Shown here one piece after another: positions 51,636-63,402 of a stretch of DNA of 64,000 nt (the stretch's first letter is position 1; every line of letters begins with the position of its first letter). Under the pieces are notes generated by a model. The model searched no databases. It was not told the origin of the DNA and was given only the letters and a program-made list of their open reading frames with translations. This stretch comes from Bolinopsis microptera (taxonomy: Eukaryota; Ctenophora; Tentaculata; Lobata; Bolinopsidae), in contig NC_087083.1 of NCBI RefSeq assembly GCF_026151205.1, positions 8,429,460 through 8,493,459 of the forward strand. The letters are read 5' to 3'. The position numbers and the translations under genes were made by a program.

Positions 51636-52321
51636 ATAGAAAACTGCGTTTCTTAGTGTATTTAGTGTATGCTAGTCAAGCTCTAGTCACGAAGCACGAA
51701 CGGCAGGGCGTACCGAAAGGTAGAAATGAAACGAGTATATTAAAAAGGATAATTAATAAAATGGAAAAGTAATACAAAGTGAACGTCAACAGATAAAACT
51801 TCCAAGTGTTCGCTCCAAACGATTGCCGTGAATATAGATCACACTACGTGTCTAGTCACAGAGAATAGTACTCAGTTAAACTGGCTATTGACAATCGGAT
51901 CCCTTAAAATGATTAAGGGGCAACTAAGAAGTGAGCTCTTCACATCCGGCTCTCCGGGTATACTCTCAAAACTTCGTCACGCCACACTGCGTGACGGCAC
52001 AACGCATTTGCTTGCACCACGTGACACGCCGTCTCGCCAATGAGCACTCCACTAGCAGTCACGCTGTGGTCGCGAGGACCAACCACAGGCCTGGCTGTAA
52101 GTCAGGTGCAAAGTGAGCGGACGGCTCGTTTCAGACAGTTAGTCTGACAGTAGTTCTGCCAGCCAACCGACTTACACTCAAAATGTGTAACTCCCAAATA
52201 CGAACATATAAAAACATTGGTTATTATATACCCGGAAACACATACTAAATTATACGTCCCGTAAACGTTATACTAAAACTAAGATATCCTAAAAGATATC
52301 TCTAAATACCATATTACAACA
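51636..52321 (-). repeat. 3' LTR of the gypsy element
   Basis: 686 bp. Reads TGTTGTAATATGG at its coding-strand start and ends CAGTTTTCTAT, so it lacks the usual CA end. Confidence 0.9.
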
Positions 52322-52895
52322 TCTCTACCCAAAAATTTTTTTCGAATATTTTAAAACAATAAAATAATCGCCCTTTTCAAAATTTAAATTTCAATGCTTC
52401 CACGCATCAAAAGTCCAAAACTTAAAAATAAGTCAAGTCTCAAAATAAAATACACGGCCCTAACCCTGTGCATTAAATTTAAATCCTCAAAATTCTAAAG
52501 TTAAAACTGAACTTGACTTCCACAAATCTTCTAAAACTTTCAAATACTTCCCTTTTGCACCAAGTTGTAGAGTCTTTGGTGTTGAGTCTTCATCATTAGA
52601 TAGAGATGTATCGGAATCTCTAAACGTCCTTGACAAGCAAACAAAGAAGTCAAAATAAATTCGAAAGTTTCTACGTTTCCGCCACTAAAGCAGCCCTGAG
52701 CGAGTCGTGTTGAGAGTAATGATCCTATTATCCCTATCAGTAATGTTCTGAAAGATAACACGTGTTATGCCTAAGTAAGGTACAATACCACTGCTAAGTA
52801 CTAAGTGGAAAGCTAGCTATGTGAGTAAGACTATACTGTACTGAAACTAGATTCCAAAGTAAGTGTACTTCCCTATCCGGGCATCTCCTCGTCTT

Positions 52896-55800
52896 CTACT
52901 GGTTGAAGAGTTTTATAAGATCCGTAACTAGTCTAACGTTGTATCCTAGACGATCAGGTTGTCTCCGTTCCTCAGGTCTCCTAGTGTTATATCTGCGCTC
53001 CTCCCTCGGAGGGCTCTGTCTTCTTAGATCCACAGGAGAAAGCGATCCTGTTGTGTCAATGTCGTGCCCCACTGTATCATATGACATAGAACTGCTATGA
53101 CCCATCGTTCCTTCACCAACAACCGGACTCGATGATCTTCTAGCGGCCGATCTCTCTCTAGCTGGAGTGAAGAATTCTGCAGAATTATCAACTGTTTCTA
53201 CACTATCGCCTGAGGGAATGTTATGTGTGAGAGGTGTTACCGTACGAAAACTAGGATTTGTAGAATTCAGATCTAGTTGAGCAGGTCTATTAACAGCCCT
53301 AGGAGTTGAACTAAAACTAGGTTGTTTATAAATGCTATCTGCACCATCCTCCTCCATACGAAACTTCTTCGGATGAATCTCTCTTCTCCTTGCTACAACT
53401 GGTGCTCTTCTCAGTTGAAAATCTGTCTCCTCTTCACTATCACTATCGGAATAGACTACATCTCGCCTTGATGAGTCCGTCTTTAACTCAGCTTCACTGC
53501 TAACAACTTTAGGCAATGTAAAGCTAGTCTCTAGTTTCTCAGAAAACTTGTTCCTGACATATCTCTTTAACTTTCCAATGTTAAACACCTTCTTCTCTCC
53601 ATCAGGCAAATCTAAACAGTACAAGTGATCATTTATCTTCTTAGAGATCTTATACGGGCCAACCCAACGAGGACCGAACTTGTGCTTTGGACAATTTATC
53701 AAAACAAAAGCTTCCTCACCTTCCTCAAAGAATGGTCCCTTAACGTGCTTATCGTGATATCTCTGTGCATAGCAAAAATCACGCTCAGCTTGGACCCTCA
53801 CCTTCCTGGTGATAAACTTGAGATTCTTGTACAGCTCGTACGCTTCAACATCAAACTCATTCTCCTTCATAGGCTCTAGCTCGAAATCCTTGCGATTCTC
53901 AGCTAGCAGGCTTAAAGGTGTGTTTAACTCACGACCAAACACCAATCTGTTGCTAGAATAACCTGTGTGCCGATTCCGCAATGAGTTAAGTACAAAGACT
54001 ACTCTAGATAACCAAAGATCCCAGTCCTGGTATCGTCCTGGTGGTAAGCTGGTTCTCAGTGCAGTATTCAACCGACGGTTTGCTCTCTCAACTCTTCCAG
54101 TACTACGAGAAACGTACGGTTGGCCATGAATGTACTTGCAATCTAGTGCTTGAGCTATGGTCTCGAAATACTTAGCTCTAAAACCCGGATGATTATCAGC
54201 CATCATGAATCTAGGCTGGCCAAAACGATCAATCCAAAACCTACGAATCAATGACACGCTCTCCTTAGCTGTCTGGGTCTTAGTAGGAATAGCTACCACA
54301 TAATTTGACCAACAATCGGTTATAGTCAAAATATACTTGTAACCTCTAGGTGTAGCACCAACCTTCTCAGGAACTATATGATCGAAACAAATTGCTGAGT
54401 TAAAGGAGTGGAACAATATGTGCTTGAGAGGTGCCTTATTGTATGCCTGAGGTGGCTTACTTGCTGCACACCTGCAACATGCTGCGATCCATAATTTGAA
54501 ACATTCGCCCATTTTCGGCCAGTAGAAATGTCGTTTACAGACCTCAAGACAATTTTCTACTCCAGCATGTGCAGTCTCCTGGTTATGCACCATGTCCAGG
54601 ACAGATTCATGCAAGGATTCGGGGACTATGATCAACTCTCTACTTCCCTCCGGATCCCTCACTTCAGTCCAACGTCTCCTAAGTATCCCGTCCTTGATAC
54701 TTATAAGATCAAACTGTTTCCAATAACTCAACAGTTCCTGAGGCAGTTTACTAGTCTGAATGGCAACAGGTTTCTCACCCTTGGTAACCCAACTGTAGAC
54801 CTGGTTTAAAATATCATCATCCTTCTGAGCTTGTTTAATCTGCTCATTGGTAGGATTAAGAAATTTGACCCTTCTCTCTAGTGAGCTTACATCACTAGTA
54901 ACCGCTGAAACATTTTCCACTGCTTCCACTACTGATGCTTCCTCTGTAGGAATAGGATCAGCCTGGGTAAGATTACAATTGCAATGACGGCTATCAACTT
55001 CAGGCGTAATTTGAACAATGCTTACAATACTAGGGTCTTCACTATTTTCATCAAACAAGAACCCCGGAATCATACTGTCCTCAACACTCACCTCATTGCA
55101 AGATTCCTCAATCAGATTACTGCAATCATCATCAACCACAGTCTCGCTGCTAACCGATACTTGCATCCTCTTAAACAGTATCGGGTGTTTACATCTATAA
55201 TGCTCACGTCTCACCCGGTTTACTCCCTCTAACGCAGCATCAAGACTAAAAGTGGAACTATGACCAATGCTCGCAACATTTTCTCGAGATTTACCATAAA
55301 CCTGATACTTATAACGACTAAGTCCATCACACATCTGGTTACTCTTCCCCGAGATATGCTTCATAGTAAAAGTATAGTTAGCAAGCTCCTGAAGCTTCCT
55401 GATAACAGAAGATGACATCTTTGAAAATATTGTCGTAATATTCAAGAGTGGCAGACAATCTGTGATAACAGTGAAGTTTTTAACGCCACGTAAGTAAACC
55501 GAGAAATGTTTCAGAGTCTGATATAAAGTCTCAAATTCAATCTGAGTTTGCGGCCATATCCGCTTGTGGTCCGGAACCTTACGAGAAAAGTATGCAATCA
55601 CCCTCCTCTTTCCTTTGATCCACTGAGTCAAAGTGCCACCAAATGCGTGTTTAGAACCATCTAGAGTCACCTCATAACTATTTTCCGGGTCGCTAACCTC
55701 CGGAAAAGCTAGGACAGGACTTGATATCAACATGTCACGTAACCTCTGAAATGCACTCTGGCAATCTTCAGTCCACTCAAACACCTTATTTTTCCGAAGT

Positions 55801-58800
55801 AAAGCATAAAGGGGACGTGCTATCTCGGAGTATCCCTTGCAGAACTTCTTGGAATAGTTTAACATGCCCAAAACTGACTGCAATTCCGCTCTATTACAGG
55901 GAGGTTCTAACTTCTTAATATGCTCTATGCGAGAGTCGTTCATCCTGACTCCTTCCTTAGTTAGAGTAATACCGACATATTCAACCTCCTCACGTAAAAA
56001 TCTGCACTTACGAGGTGTTAGTTTCAGATTACCCAACTTAAGACGAGCAAAGAGTACTGACAGTATCTGAATGTGAGATTTTACATCACGCGTGAATATC
56101 AGTAAATCATCTATGAAGAATGCTAACGCATCTGATATACCCAGACCGTTTATCAACCGCATGACCATTCTAGTAAACGTAGCTGAACTAGATTTCAGGC
56201 CCATGACCATTCTAGCAAACTGATACCTCTTCTGATTGTGCATGAACGCCGTGACATGCCTGGATTCCTTGGTATACGGAACCTGGTGAAAAGATTTACT
56301 CAAATCCACTGTCGAATACAGATTCTTATCGCCCACTTTGTCTAAAATGTGGTTCAAGTTAGGCAGCTCCATCAAATCATCCTGAAGCTCTAAATTTACC
56401 ATTCTCAGATCCGCAACTAATCTAGAGCGATCTCCTGATGGCACCAGGAAAAGGGGAGAATTAAAATTAGAGTGGTCAGGGCATTCCTCAACCACACCAG
56501 ATCTAAGCAAACCTCTAATCTGTCTATCCATTTCCGGCTGCTGCTTAAACGGAATCCTTCTCGATGGAACCCACCTAGGTTTATAGTTATCCTTGAGCTG
56601 GAGATGTGCCTCAAAGAAATTACAACAACCTAAATCAAGCTCTCCACTCGAGAAAATGGTTCTATACTCCCACACAGTCTCTCGAAGATCATTCTTGTCT
56701 TCCTCGCTTATCTTCAACTCGTCTAACTTCAACTGTTTGAAAAGACTCTCTCTATCCCATTCCTTAACTAGCGGCTCCTCATCAGCTAGCTTGCTCACCT
56801 CTGGCACTGAACAATCAGATGATATCGCATTAACCGTTTCACAGGTTATTCTCATCACTCGCTCACCAAACTCTACTGGCTTCATCTTGCCCAGCCAGGT
56901 TCTCTTACTTATCTTCACAGGCTTATCTGTAGGATTCATGACTCTAACAGGGACCATGTTGTCCTCAGACCGTATGAGAGAGTGCGCTGTGAATATGCCA
57001 GTACCTACAACCGTGTTAATATGAGGTTCTAGCTGGCCATAAACGTCATCACGTTGACTTTTAGGTCGCAACAATTTGCCTTGTATATGAGTGCCCGAGA
57101 GAGGTGGTATGATTACTGTTTCATTGCATACTACCTTCATGCAGCGTTTAGTGGGTTTAGGTGGTGTTCTAAAACATGATGAACCCTTATTAGTATACAG
57201 CAATCTATCTCTGGCATTAATATTAATCCCCTGATCAAACATCAAATCCATGCCTATCAGAACCTCTGCCTCATGAAATTCAGAAACAACAAAGGTGTGC
57301 TCAAAAGATTTTCCGGCAATTATCACTGGAAGCTTAATCTGACCGAAAGTCTTTATGCTATTTCCCGAAAAGGACTTGAGCTTGAGATTACACGACACAA
57401 CCTTCTCAAACTTATCTATAAATCTGACAAATGATTCAGCAATTATAGAAATAGATGATCCCGTATCCACAAAGAAATTTGCTGATCTACCAGCACAATT
57501 TCCTCCAACCAAAATGCAGTTTCCCTTACTGCCACCAATCTCGTTACAATCCTCATAGAAGTTTAAAGGCGCCTGGTTGTTAGGTCTATACGCTCTGTTC
57601 CCAATCTGTTGGCCATAACCACTCTGATATAAAGACCCTCTGTCTTGATATCTACTTCTATTACCAGCAAATTTGCTCGGACAGTTTCTCTGAAAATGCC
57701 CTCTATTACCACACTCCCAACAACCTTCTAACTGAGAGCGAACGTTACGTGATCCCCGATTATTAGAATTAACCACTTTGCGAGTTGGCTGATAACGTGA
57801 CCGAACAGACGTGTTTCTACGATCATCATTTCTCATACCACCCCTAAAACTATTGCTAACCAGATTAGGAGTCCATGATCGGCCTGTGCGCTGGTTAACT
57901 TCCGAATGGGAAGGAGGACATTCAGGACTGTAACTCTCCTGTCTAGTGCCCGTCATAAAGTGGTCACGTGTTTGTCCAGGTGCTGTAACCCTAGCTCTCT
58001 GGCCATCTAATTCAGGATTACTAATGGCGAAAATGGTATCCTGGACCTGAGTGAAACCCCCTGGTTCACCACTCACAGCTAACGTGATACGCTCAGTGTG
58101 AATTGCTAGTTTTACTGCCTCTCTATAGGAATGTAACTGGGACTCATAAAGCTTAGTCCTTACAGCTACGTCACGAGCTCCTACAACAAGAACATGCAAG
58201 CAACTCTCGTCCCTCTTCGACTCGCAGTCGTATCCGGCTTTAAAAGCAAGCTCATCTATACGTGAAATAAACTGCTGTAGGTTCTCATTTGCTAACTGAC
58301 GCAATGACATGAGCTCAGTTCTATAGGCCCAAGATTGAGTAGCTGGAAATATCTCCTCTGAGTATCGCTTAATAAGAAGATCAATATTACATCTCTCATC
58401 CGGCCTAAGAGAGATTTTCTGCAGTATTTCCCAGGTGGATTCACAACGAATGTACGACAACATATACGTGCTAATATCAGAACCACCGCTATGTCCACAC
58501 AGAATCAAATGCTCCTTGAACCGCCTGGCAAATATGATGAAATTAGATCCAGTTTCAAAGTAAGGAGGCTTGGGAGGCTTGGCACCCGTCAAATGTGGAC
58601 CAGCGACTGAACTATTCAATGGGGTTATCATACTGTTGTCAAAATCATCCCCGATGTTCACGTTTCTAAACTTAGTAACTGTGCTAAGTGGTTCTGGCCG
58701 TACATTATCAATCTTATTCTGCAGGCATTCTAAAGCTGAATTCAACTCCTTCTCTAAATCGGAAATGTCATGGCTATCTGTACCTAAACCATCTATCTCC

Positions 58801-58874
58801 TCCATAGTCTTATTTATGTTTGACTCGATAATTGACGTCGCCCACTCCATTTCAGCTGCATAACTATCACACAT
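52896..58874 (-). CDS. Ty3/gypsy gag-pol polyprotein
   Basis: 1992 residues in one frame. Order and approximate residues: gag with a CCHC zinc knuckle CWECGNRGHFQRNC (383), aspartic protease with VDTGSS (470), reverse transcriptase with the FIDDLLIF catalytic box (920), RNase H with TLDGSKHAFGG (1070), integrase with HHCC finger (HAGVEN...CCRCAASKPP, 1437), and DDE residues in CFDHIVP, MADNHPGF (1560) and RVERANRRLN (1596). A GPY-type segment GPYKISKK (1743) follows, with a long Ser/Arg-rich tail. No stop codon breaks it. No envelope frame was seen. Confidence 0.95.
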   Translation of the reverse strand: MCDSYAAEMEWATSIIESNINKTMEEIDGLGTDSHDISDLEKELNSALECLQNKIDNVRPEPLSTVTKFRNVNIGDDFDNSMITPLNSSVAGPHLTGAKPPKPPYFETGSNFIIFARRFKEHLILCGHSGGSDISTYMLSYIRCESTWEILQKISLRPDERCNIDLLIKRYSEEIFPATQSWAYRTELMSLRQLANENLQQFISRIDELAFKAGYDCESKRDESCLHVLVVGARDVAVRTKLYESQLHSYREAVKLAIHTERITLAVSGEPGGFTQVQDTIFAISNPELDGQRARVTAPGQTRDHFMTGTRQESYSPECPPSHSEVNQRTGRSWTPNLVSNSFRGGMRNDDRRNTSVRSRYQPTRKVVNSNNRGSRNVRSQLEGCWECGNRGHFQRNCPSKFAGNRSRYQDRGSLYQSGYGQQIGNRAYRPNNQAPLNFYEDCNEIGGSKGNCILVGGNCAGRSANFFVDTGSSISIIAESFVRFIDKFEKVVSCNLKLKSFSGNSIKTFGQIKLPVIIAGKSFEHTFVVSEFHEAEVLIGMDLMFDQGININARDRLLYTNKGSSCFRTPPKPTKRCMKVVCNETVIIPPLSGTHIQGKLLRPKSQRDDVYGQLEPHINTVVGTGIFTAHSLIRSEDNMVPVRVMNPTDKPVKISKRTWLGKMKPVEFGERVMRITCETVNAISSDCSVPEVSKLADEEPLVKEWDRESLFKQLKLDELKISEEDKNDLRETVWEYRTIFSSGELDLGCCNFFEAHLQLKDNYKPRWVPSRRIPFKQQPEMDRQIRGLLRSGVVEECPDHSNFNSPLFLVPSGDRSRLVADLRMVNLELQDDLMELPNLNHILDKVGDKNLYSTVDLSKSFHQVPYTKESRHVTAFMHNQKRYQFARMVMGLKSSSATFTRMVMRLINGLGISDALAFFIDDLLIFTRDVKSHIQILSVLFARLKLGNLKLTPRKCRFLREEVEYVGITLTKEGVRMNDSRIEHIKKLEPPCNRAELQSVLGMLNYSKKFCKGYSEIARPLYALLRKNKVFEWTEDCQSAFQRLRDMLISSPVLAFPEVSDPENSYEVTLDGSKHAFGGTLTQWIKGKRRVIAYFSRKVPDHKRIWPQTQIEFETLYQTLKHFSVYLRGVKNFTVITDCLPLLNITTIFSKMSSSVIRKLQELANYTFTMKHISGKSNQMCDGLSRYKYQVYGKSRENVASIGHSSTFSLDAALEGVNRVRREHYRCKHPILFKRMQVSVSSETVVDDDCSNLIEESCNEVSVEDSMIPGFLFDENSEDPSIVSIVQITPEVDSRHCNCNLTQADPIPTEEASVVEAVENVSAVTSDVSSLERRVKFLNPTNEQIKQAQKDDDILNQVYSWVTKGEKPVAIQTSKLPQELLSYWKQFDLISIKDGILRRRWTEVRDPEGSRELIIVPESLHESVLDMVHNQETAHAGVENCLEVCKRHFYWPKMGECFKLWIAACCRCAASKPPQAYNKAPLKHILFHSFNSAICFDHIVPEKVGATPRGYKYILTITDCWSNYVVAIPTKTQTAKESVSLIRRFWIDRFGQPRFMMADNHPGFRAKYFETIAQALDCKYIHGQPYVSRSTGRVERANRRLNTALRTSLPPGRYQDWDLWLSRVVFVLNSLRNRHTGYSSNRLVFGRELNTPLSLLAENRKDFELEPMKENEFDVEAYELYKNLKFITRKVRVQAERDFCYAQRYHDKHVKGPFFEEGEEAFVLINCPKHKFGPRWVGPYKISKKINDHLYCLDLPDGEKKVFNIGKLKRYVRNKFSEKLETSFTLPKVVSSEAELKTDSSRRDVVYSDSDSEEETDFQLRRAPVVARRREIHPKKFRMEEDGADSIYKQPSFSSTPRAVNRPAQLDLNSTNPSFRTVTPLTHNIPSGDSVETVDNSAEFFTPARERSAARRSSSPVVGEGTMGHSSSMSYDTVGHDIDTTGSLSPVDLRRQSPPREERRYNTRRPEERRQPDRLGYNVRLVTDLIKLFNQ

Positions 58875-59367
58875 GCTAAAACGTGAATCTAAATGTAAAA
58901 GTGCACTTACAAATAGAGTAGATAAGTACTGGAACAGGCGTACTCTTCACGTTGCTGGAAAATCTTCTAGTCAAGACTTTACTAGATTCTTTACTGGAAC
59001 TGTAACTTCTACGTCTATCACTCCTGAGTAGATAAGTACGAAAAGTAAGGTTGCTAAACTTACGCAAAACTCACTAACAACCTAGGTAATACTGTACTGA
59101 ATCTACAAACGGCTGTAAACTGGGTGCTCGTTAAAACGATAGAACTGGAATATACAGGTACCACAAAATGCGTAGCAACACTTACCAATTCTAGTAGGAA
59201 GTACTGAAGATCTAAGTCAACCTCCACGTAATTCTTCTGAACTGCGACGTAACCCCGAACTTAGCTTAGCAAATGACAACGTTAGGATCTAATCGAAACT
59301 ATACTGAATATAGGTGATAATAGAAGGATCACGAGCAAAATAGCAACACTAAAAGTGGCCTCCAGAT

Positions 59368-60053
59368 ATAGAAAACTGCGTTTCTTAGTGTATTTAGTGT
59401 ATGCTAGTCAAGCTCTAGTCACGAAGCACGAACGGCAGGGCGTACCGAAAGGTAGAAATGAAACGAGTATATTAAAAAGGATAATTAATAAAATGGAAAA
59501 GTAATACAAAGTGAACGTCAACAGATAAAACTTCCAAGTGTACGCTCCAAACGATTGCCGTGAATATAGATCACACTACGTGTCTAGTCACAGAGAATAG
59601 TACTCAGTTAAACTGGCTATTGACAATCGGATCCCTTAAAATGATTAAGGGGCAACTAAGAAGTGAGCTCTTCACATCCGGCTCTCCGGGTATACTCTCA
59701 AAACTTCGTCACGCCACACTGCGTGACGGCACAACGCATTTGCTTGCACCACGTGACACGCCGTCTCGCCAATGAGCACTCCACTAGCAGTCACGCTGTG
59801 GTCGCGAGGACCAACCACAGGCCTGGCTGTAAGTCAGGTGCAAAGTGAGCGGACGGCTCGTTTCAGACAGTTAGTCTGACAGTAGTTCTGCCAGCCAACC
59901 GACTTACACTCAAAATGTGTAACTCCCAAATACGAACATATAAAAACATTGGTTATTATATACCCGGAAATACATACTAAATTATACGTCCCTTAAACGT
60001 TATTCTAAAACTAAGATATCCTAAAAGATATCTCTAAATACCATATTACAACA
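59368..60053 (-). repeat. 5' LTR of the gypsy element
   Basis: 686 bp. About 490 bp of leader separate it from the gag start at 58874. Confidence 0.9.
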
Positions 60054-60058
60054 TAGAT

Positions 60059-60890
60059 TAAAACTAAATATGTAAATCATAACCCCCACATATGACATAA
60101 TGATGTGTACTGTGTAGTGCAACAGCACCTGTTGCAAGGTTTCAGCTCTTTCCAGTAACTATACACTTTATCAATTCTTAATACCTACTATTTATTCACA
60201 TTAGCACGCATTTTGAGTAGTTATATTTTCATCTTTGTTGTTATCGTCTGCTATTCAAATACCCTTTGCAATGATGTATGACATGCCACAATTAGTTCAT
60301 CATAGCTAAGAATCACAAATCCGGGTGCTTAGGAATAGCAGGATTATATTCATTGTTCTGACGTGTCAAACCCCCCAGGACATCCGCCCCAGGACCCCCC
60401 CCCCCCCCCCCTAGTACTCTAGTAATACGATATGTGTAATGTCAGACACAGCTACTGTGAACACGAATCAATAATTTCCGTTAAACTCGTTATCGCGGCT
60501 AACTCATGATAGTGATACTAGTGTTGCGGGACTCACAAGACCAGGCAATAATTTCGTACTACGGCCTGCTTTATTCTGAATTTTGCAGTTTGTTATTGCA
60601 GTTTGAATCGTGTGTAAGTGTCCATTGTCTGTCAACAGGTGCTCTGAGCTGCTCTAACCATTATGAGCCGTTCTGAGCCGATCTGATCCGTTCTGATCCG
60701 TTCTTTCAAAGCTTCTTTTGTAATGTGTCTTTCCTTGCAATAGCCACGGCGAAGTTATTGACTACCAATATTCTGTATTATATATTTTTAGTACCTTTTT
60801 AGTTTTTTGTTGATATGAGCGACGTTTTACTTTTATACAACTCATATTTTGAATATACATATTTTTCAAAATTTCATTCTTCATCAGATA
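60059..60890. other. Upstream region of the NERD-helicase gene, no gene recognised
   Basis: It contains a C-run at 60397-60411 and no coding signal. TTCATCAG at 60881-60887 just before the start codon could be a splice acceptor from a 5' UTR exon. No exon continuing the GSS-like gene was found here. Confidence 0.45.
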
Positions 60891-63402
60891 ATGTCTTCAC
60901 AGTCAGCATTAGGACTTCGCAAGAAAATCGAACACACAATTGGCAAGCAGATCTTTCAAAAATATTGTCAAAAGAGAACAAAACATTCAGGACCAACGAT
61001 TGTGCCCCCGATTCCCAACAACAAATTCATCGATAAACTCCCTGAAGGTGTAGTGTTGGAAGGGGCGAACCTTGCAGAAAAGAAGCATCTTGAAGCGTAT
61101 GAAGCAGAGGTTAAAGTGTATCGCTATTTGGAGGAGGTCAATACGAATAATCTAGTTATCCATCAACTAGATTATACACATGAACAGTATTCTGCTTTTA
61201 TTCCAGAACATCGTTGTAACAAGACAAAATGCAAGAAAGGCTCAGAGGATCATTTCTGTCACAAAACATTAAGGGAACATGAAGGAGAATGCGATTTTAT
61301 CGTTATAGGAGATAAATTCGTGGCGGTGATTGAAGTTAAAGGGCTTTCACTCCAAAAGACAGGAGAAGACATGATTAAGTTAGATGGATGTTGTGACAGC
61401 ACGGTAATGCAAAGGAAAAGGATGAGGGACCTCATCAGATCAATAAACCCCTTAGTGACGGTGTTCGAGTTTACAATGTTTCCGAATATTTCCATGGAAG
61501 AGGTGGAAGAGCAATATCTCTCTGATGAGACAATCCTGTTCAGAGAGGATTTAGAAAACTTGGTACTGATTATTTACTGCTGTGAAGCGTTCTTATTCTC
61601 ACCTGTCACAACGTTGAGTATGAAGACTGCCAGAGAAATGTTATGTTGCAGTCTTTTAGGATTGTGGTGCGTGAACCAAGACAATAAATGGGATTTAGAT
61701 GAATGTAGCCTCTCCAAATGTGTAAAAGATGTAGATAATAAACTCAAGAGTTCACTTGTAATAAGGAAATTGGTTGAAGAAGCAGAACTTAGCCAGGGCT
61801 TAAAAAAGAAAAAAGGAAAAAAGAAGAAGAACTATCCTCAAAATCCCAGGATGGTTCAAGCTCCGGATCTCTTCATAAAATATCTCAAAATAAATTGCCT
61901 GACGCAATGCCAGCTGGATGTATTCAGTAGTGATGAGAGATTCCTTTGGGTGGACGGTCCTGCTGGATCAGGCAAGTACTTTTTTATTACTTTTTAAAAT
62001 TAATCTGTAACCTAAGATATTTTTTACAAAGAGGGTAATAGAAATCATCAAAACGTTGGAACCCCTTGAAAATTAACAATAACGCGGTTCATTGAAAATG
62101 GTTTTAAATGTCCTATCGATTAAAAATGATTTACTGACAATATAATAATAATAATATTTAATCTTCACTATCTAATTAGGCAAGACGGTTGTGATGTTAA
62201 GTAAGATAATCGACCTTGCTCTGACCACACCACCAGAGGTGAGGATACTTCTGATGTTTACAGGCCATGCTAACAACCCAGCTCCACGTGATGCAATGTT
62301 CTTACTGAACAATATCAGACAGGATATAACATGTGTGATGACAAAATGTGGTTGTGAGACATGCTTTGAAGTAATTCATCGCGATGAGGGTGATAAATTG
62401 AACAGAACACGCACATTATTATCACAGCAACTATCTGATAACACCAATAAAATCGTATTACTGAATATTGGCACTGGTTTAGCTAAAAGTATAGACAGCT
62501 TGATTTCGAGGTTTGATCACGTGTTTGTCGACGATCATCAGTCGCCCGATGAACTTGTCATGATGGAGTATTGTAAATCTATATCATTAGCACATGCAAA
62601 TTTTATATCTGAGGGACTGCTTCCTATCGTGAAGAACAAAGACACCAACCAAACTAGCATTTGGATATTCTTTGATAAAGCACAATCTTTTTCTGCTAAT
62701 CATATGCATTTCATGGACGATCATCATCCATTTATAGCTCTTAGGGACGAATTTATAAGCTATTTTGTAAAGTCAGAATTAACAGTTAATCTCAGGAACA
62801 CATACGAAATATCTACTGTATTATCATTAATCAGAAAAAAACATTTTACTGGGGAATCAGTCTACAGTTTGCCTGGACAAGAGAGAGGACACTATCTTCG
62901 GGGACCTAAGCCTACCATTTACGTACTGCAAGACCTTAAAACCACTTCCTGGATTAATATTTTGTTCAGAGAGCTGGAGAATTTAAAAGGATGTGGCAGT
63001 TTTCTCAAAAACAAGGATATCGCAGTTCTACACTCTGTGAATATTGATCAAATACGACAAGTTGAGTCTATTATTTGCGATGTAGTGAGGAAGTGGAATA
63101 CTGCTGCAGATGACAAGATTACAGTGCATACTACAGCTAACTCTGCGTCAGCAGAGTGGCCAGCTGTTATCTGTATTAATTGTACCTTCTGGACATATTA
63201 TGATGAAAGTCAGGGTGGGAAAAATCACGAAGAGACAACTTATAGTACCTCTATGTCATCACTTTACTCTGCAATCTCGAGAGCCAGAGTATCCTCAACA
63301 GTCATCTTCAATAATTACAAACCAAAAACCTGTAAATATACAGATAAACTCTTAAAAGAACTAAAACAGCGTCGTGATGTGTGTAGAATAATTGAGGTTT
63401 GA
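60891..63402 (+). CDS. NERD-like nuclease fused to an SF1 helicase (two exons)
   Basis: Exons 60891-61971 and 62180-63402 join to 2304 nt (767 residues plus stop). The start is the ATG at 60891 (MSSQSALGL), since the frame upstream has no earlier ATG. Residues about 70-150 look like a NERD/PD-(D/E)xK nuclease: helix with EVKVYRYLE, Asp in GECDFIVIGDK, and the ExK in VAVIEVKG, with an inserted Cys/His-rich loop. A Lys-rich linker leads to the P-loop GPAGSGKT (about 355), which is split by the intron. Further SF1 motifs are FDHVFVDDHQS (Walker B), WIFFDKAQS (motif III) and LYSAISRARVS (motif VI). The intron begins GC, not GT. The pairing suggests nucleic-acid surveillance or repair, by inference only. 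Confidence 0.75.
61972..62179 (+). other. GC-AG intron inside the helicase P-loop
   Basis: The donor is GCAAGT, the usual form for GC-AG introns, and the acceptor is AATTAG. Only this junction gives GSGKT with an open frame; taking GT two codons later breaks the Walker A motif. Confidence 0.8.

Larger units (their letters stand above)
51636..60053 (-). mobile_element. Ty3/gypsy LTR retrotransposon, apparently intact
   Basis: Two 686-bp LTRs (51636-52321 and 59368-60053) differ at about four positions by eye. The 5-bp target duplication TAGAT flanks it (51631-51635 and 60054-60058). On the coding strand a primer-binding-like TGGAGGCCAC follows the 5' LTR and a purine-rich tract (GGGTAGAGA) precedes the 3' LTR. 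One uninterrupted gag-pol frame lies between. The element is young. It is inserted to the right of the GSS exons. Confidence 0.95.
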
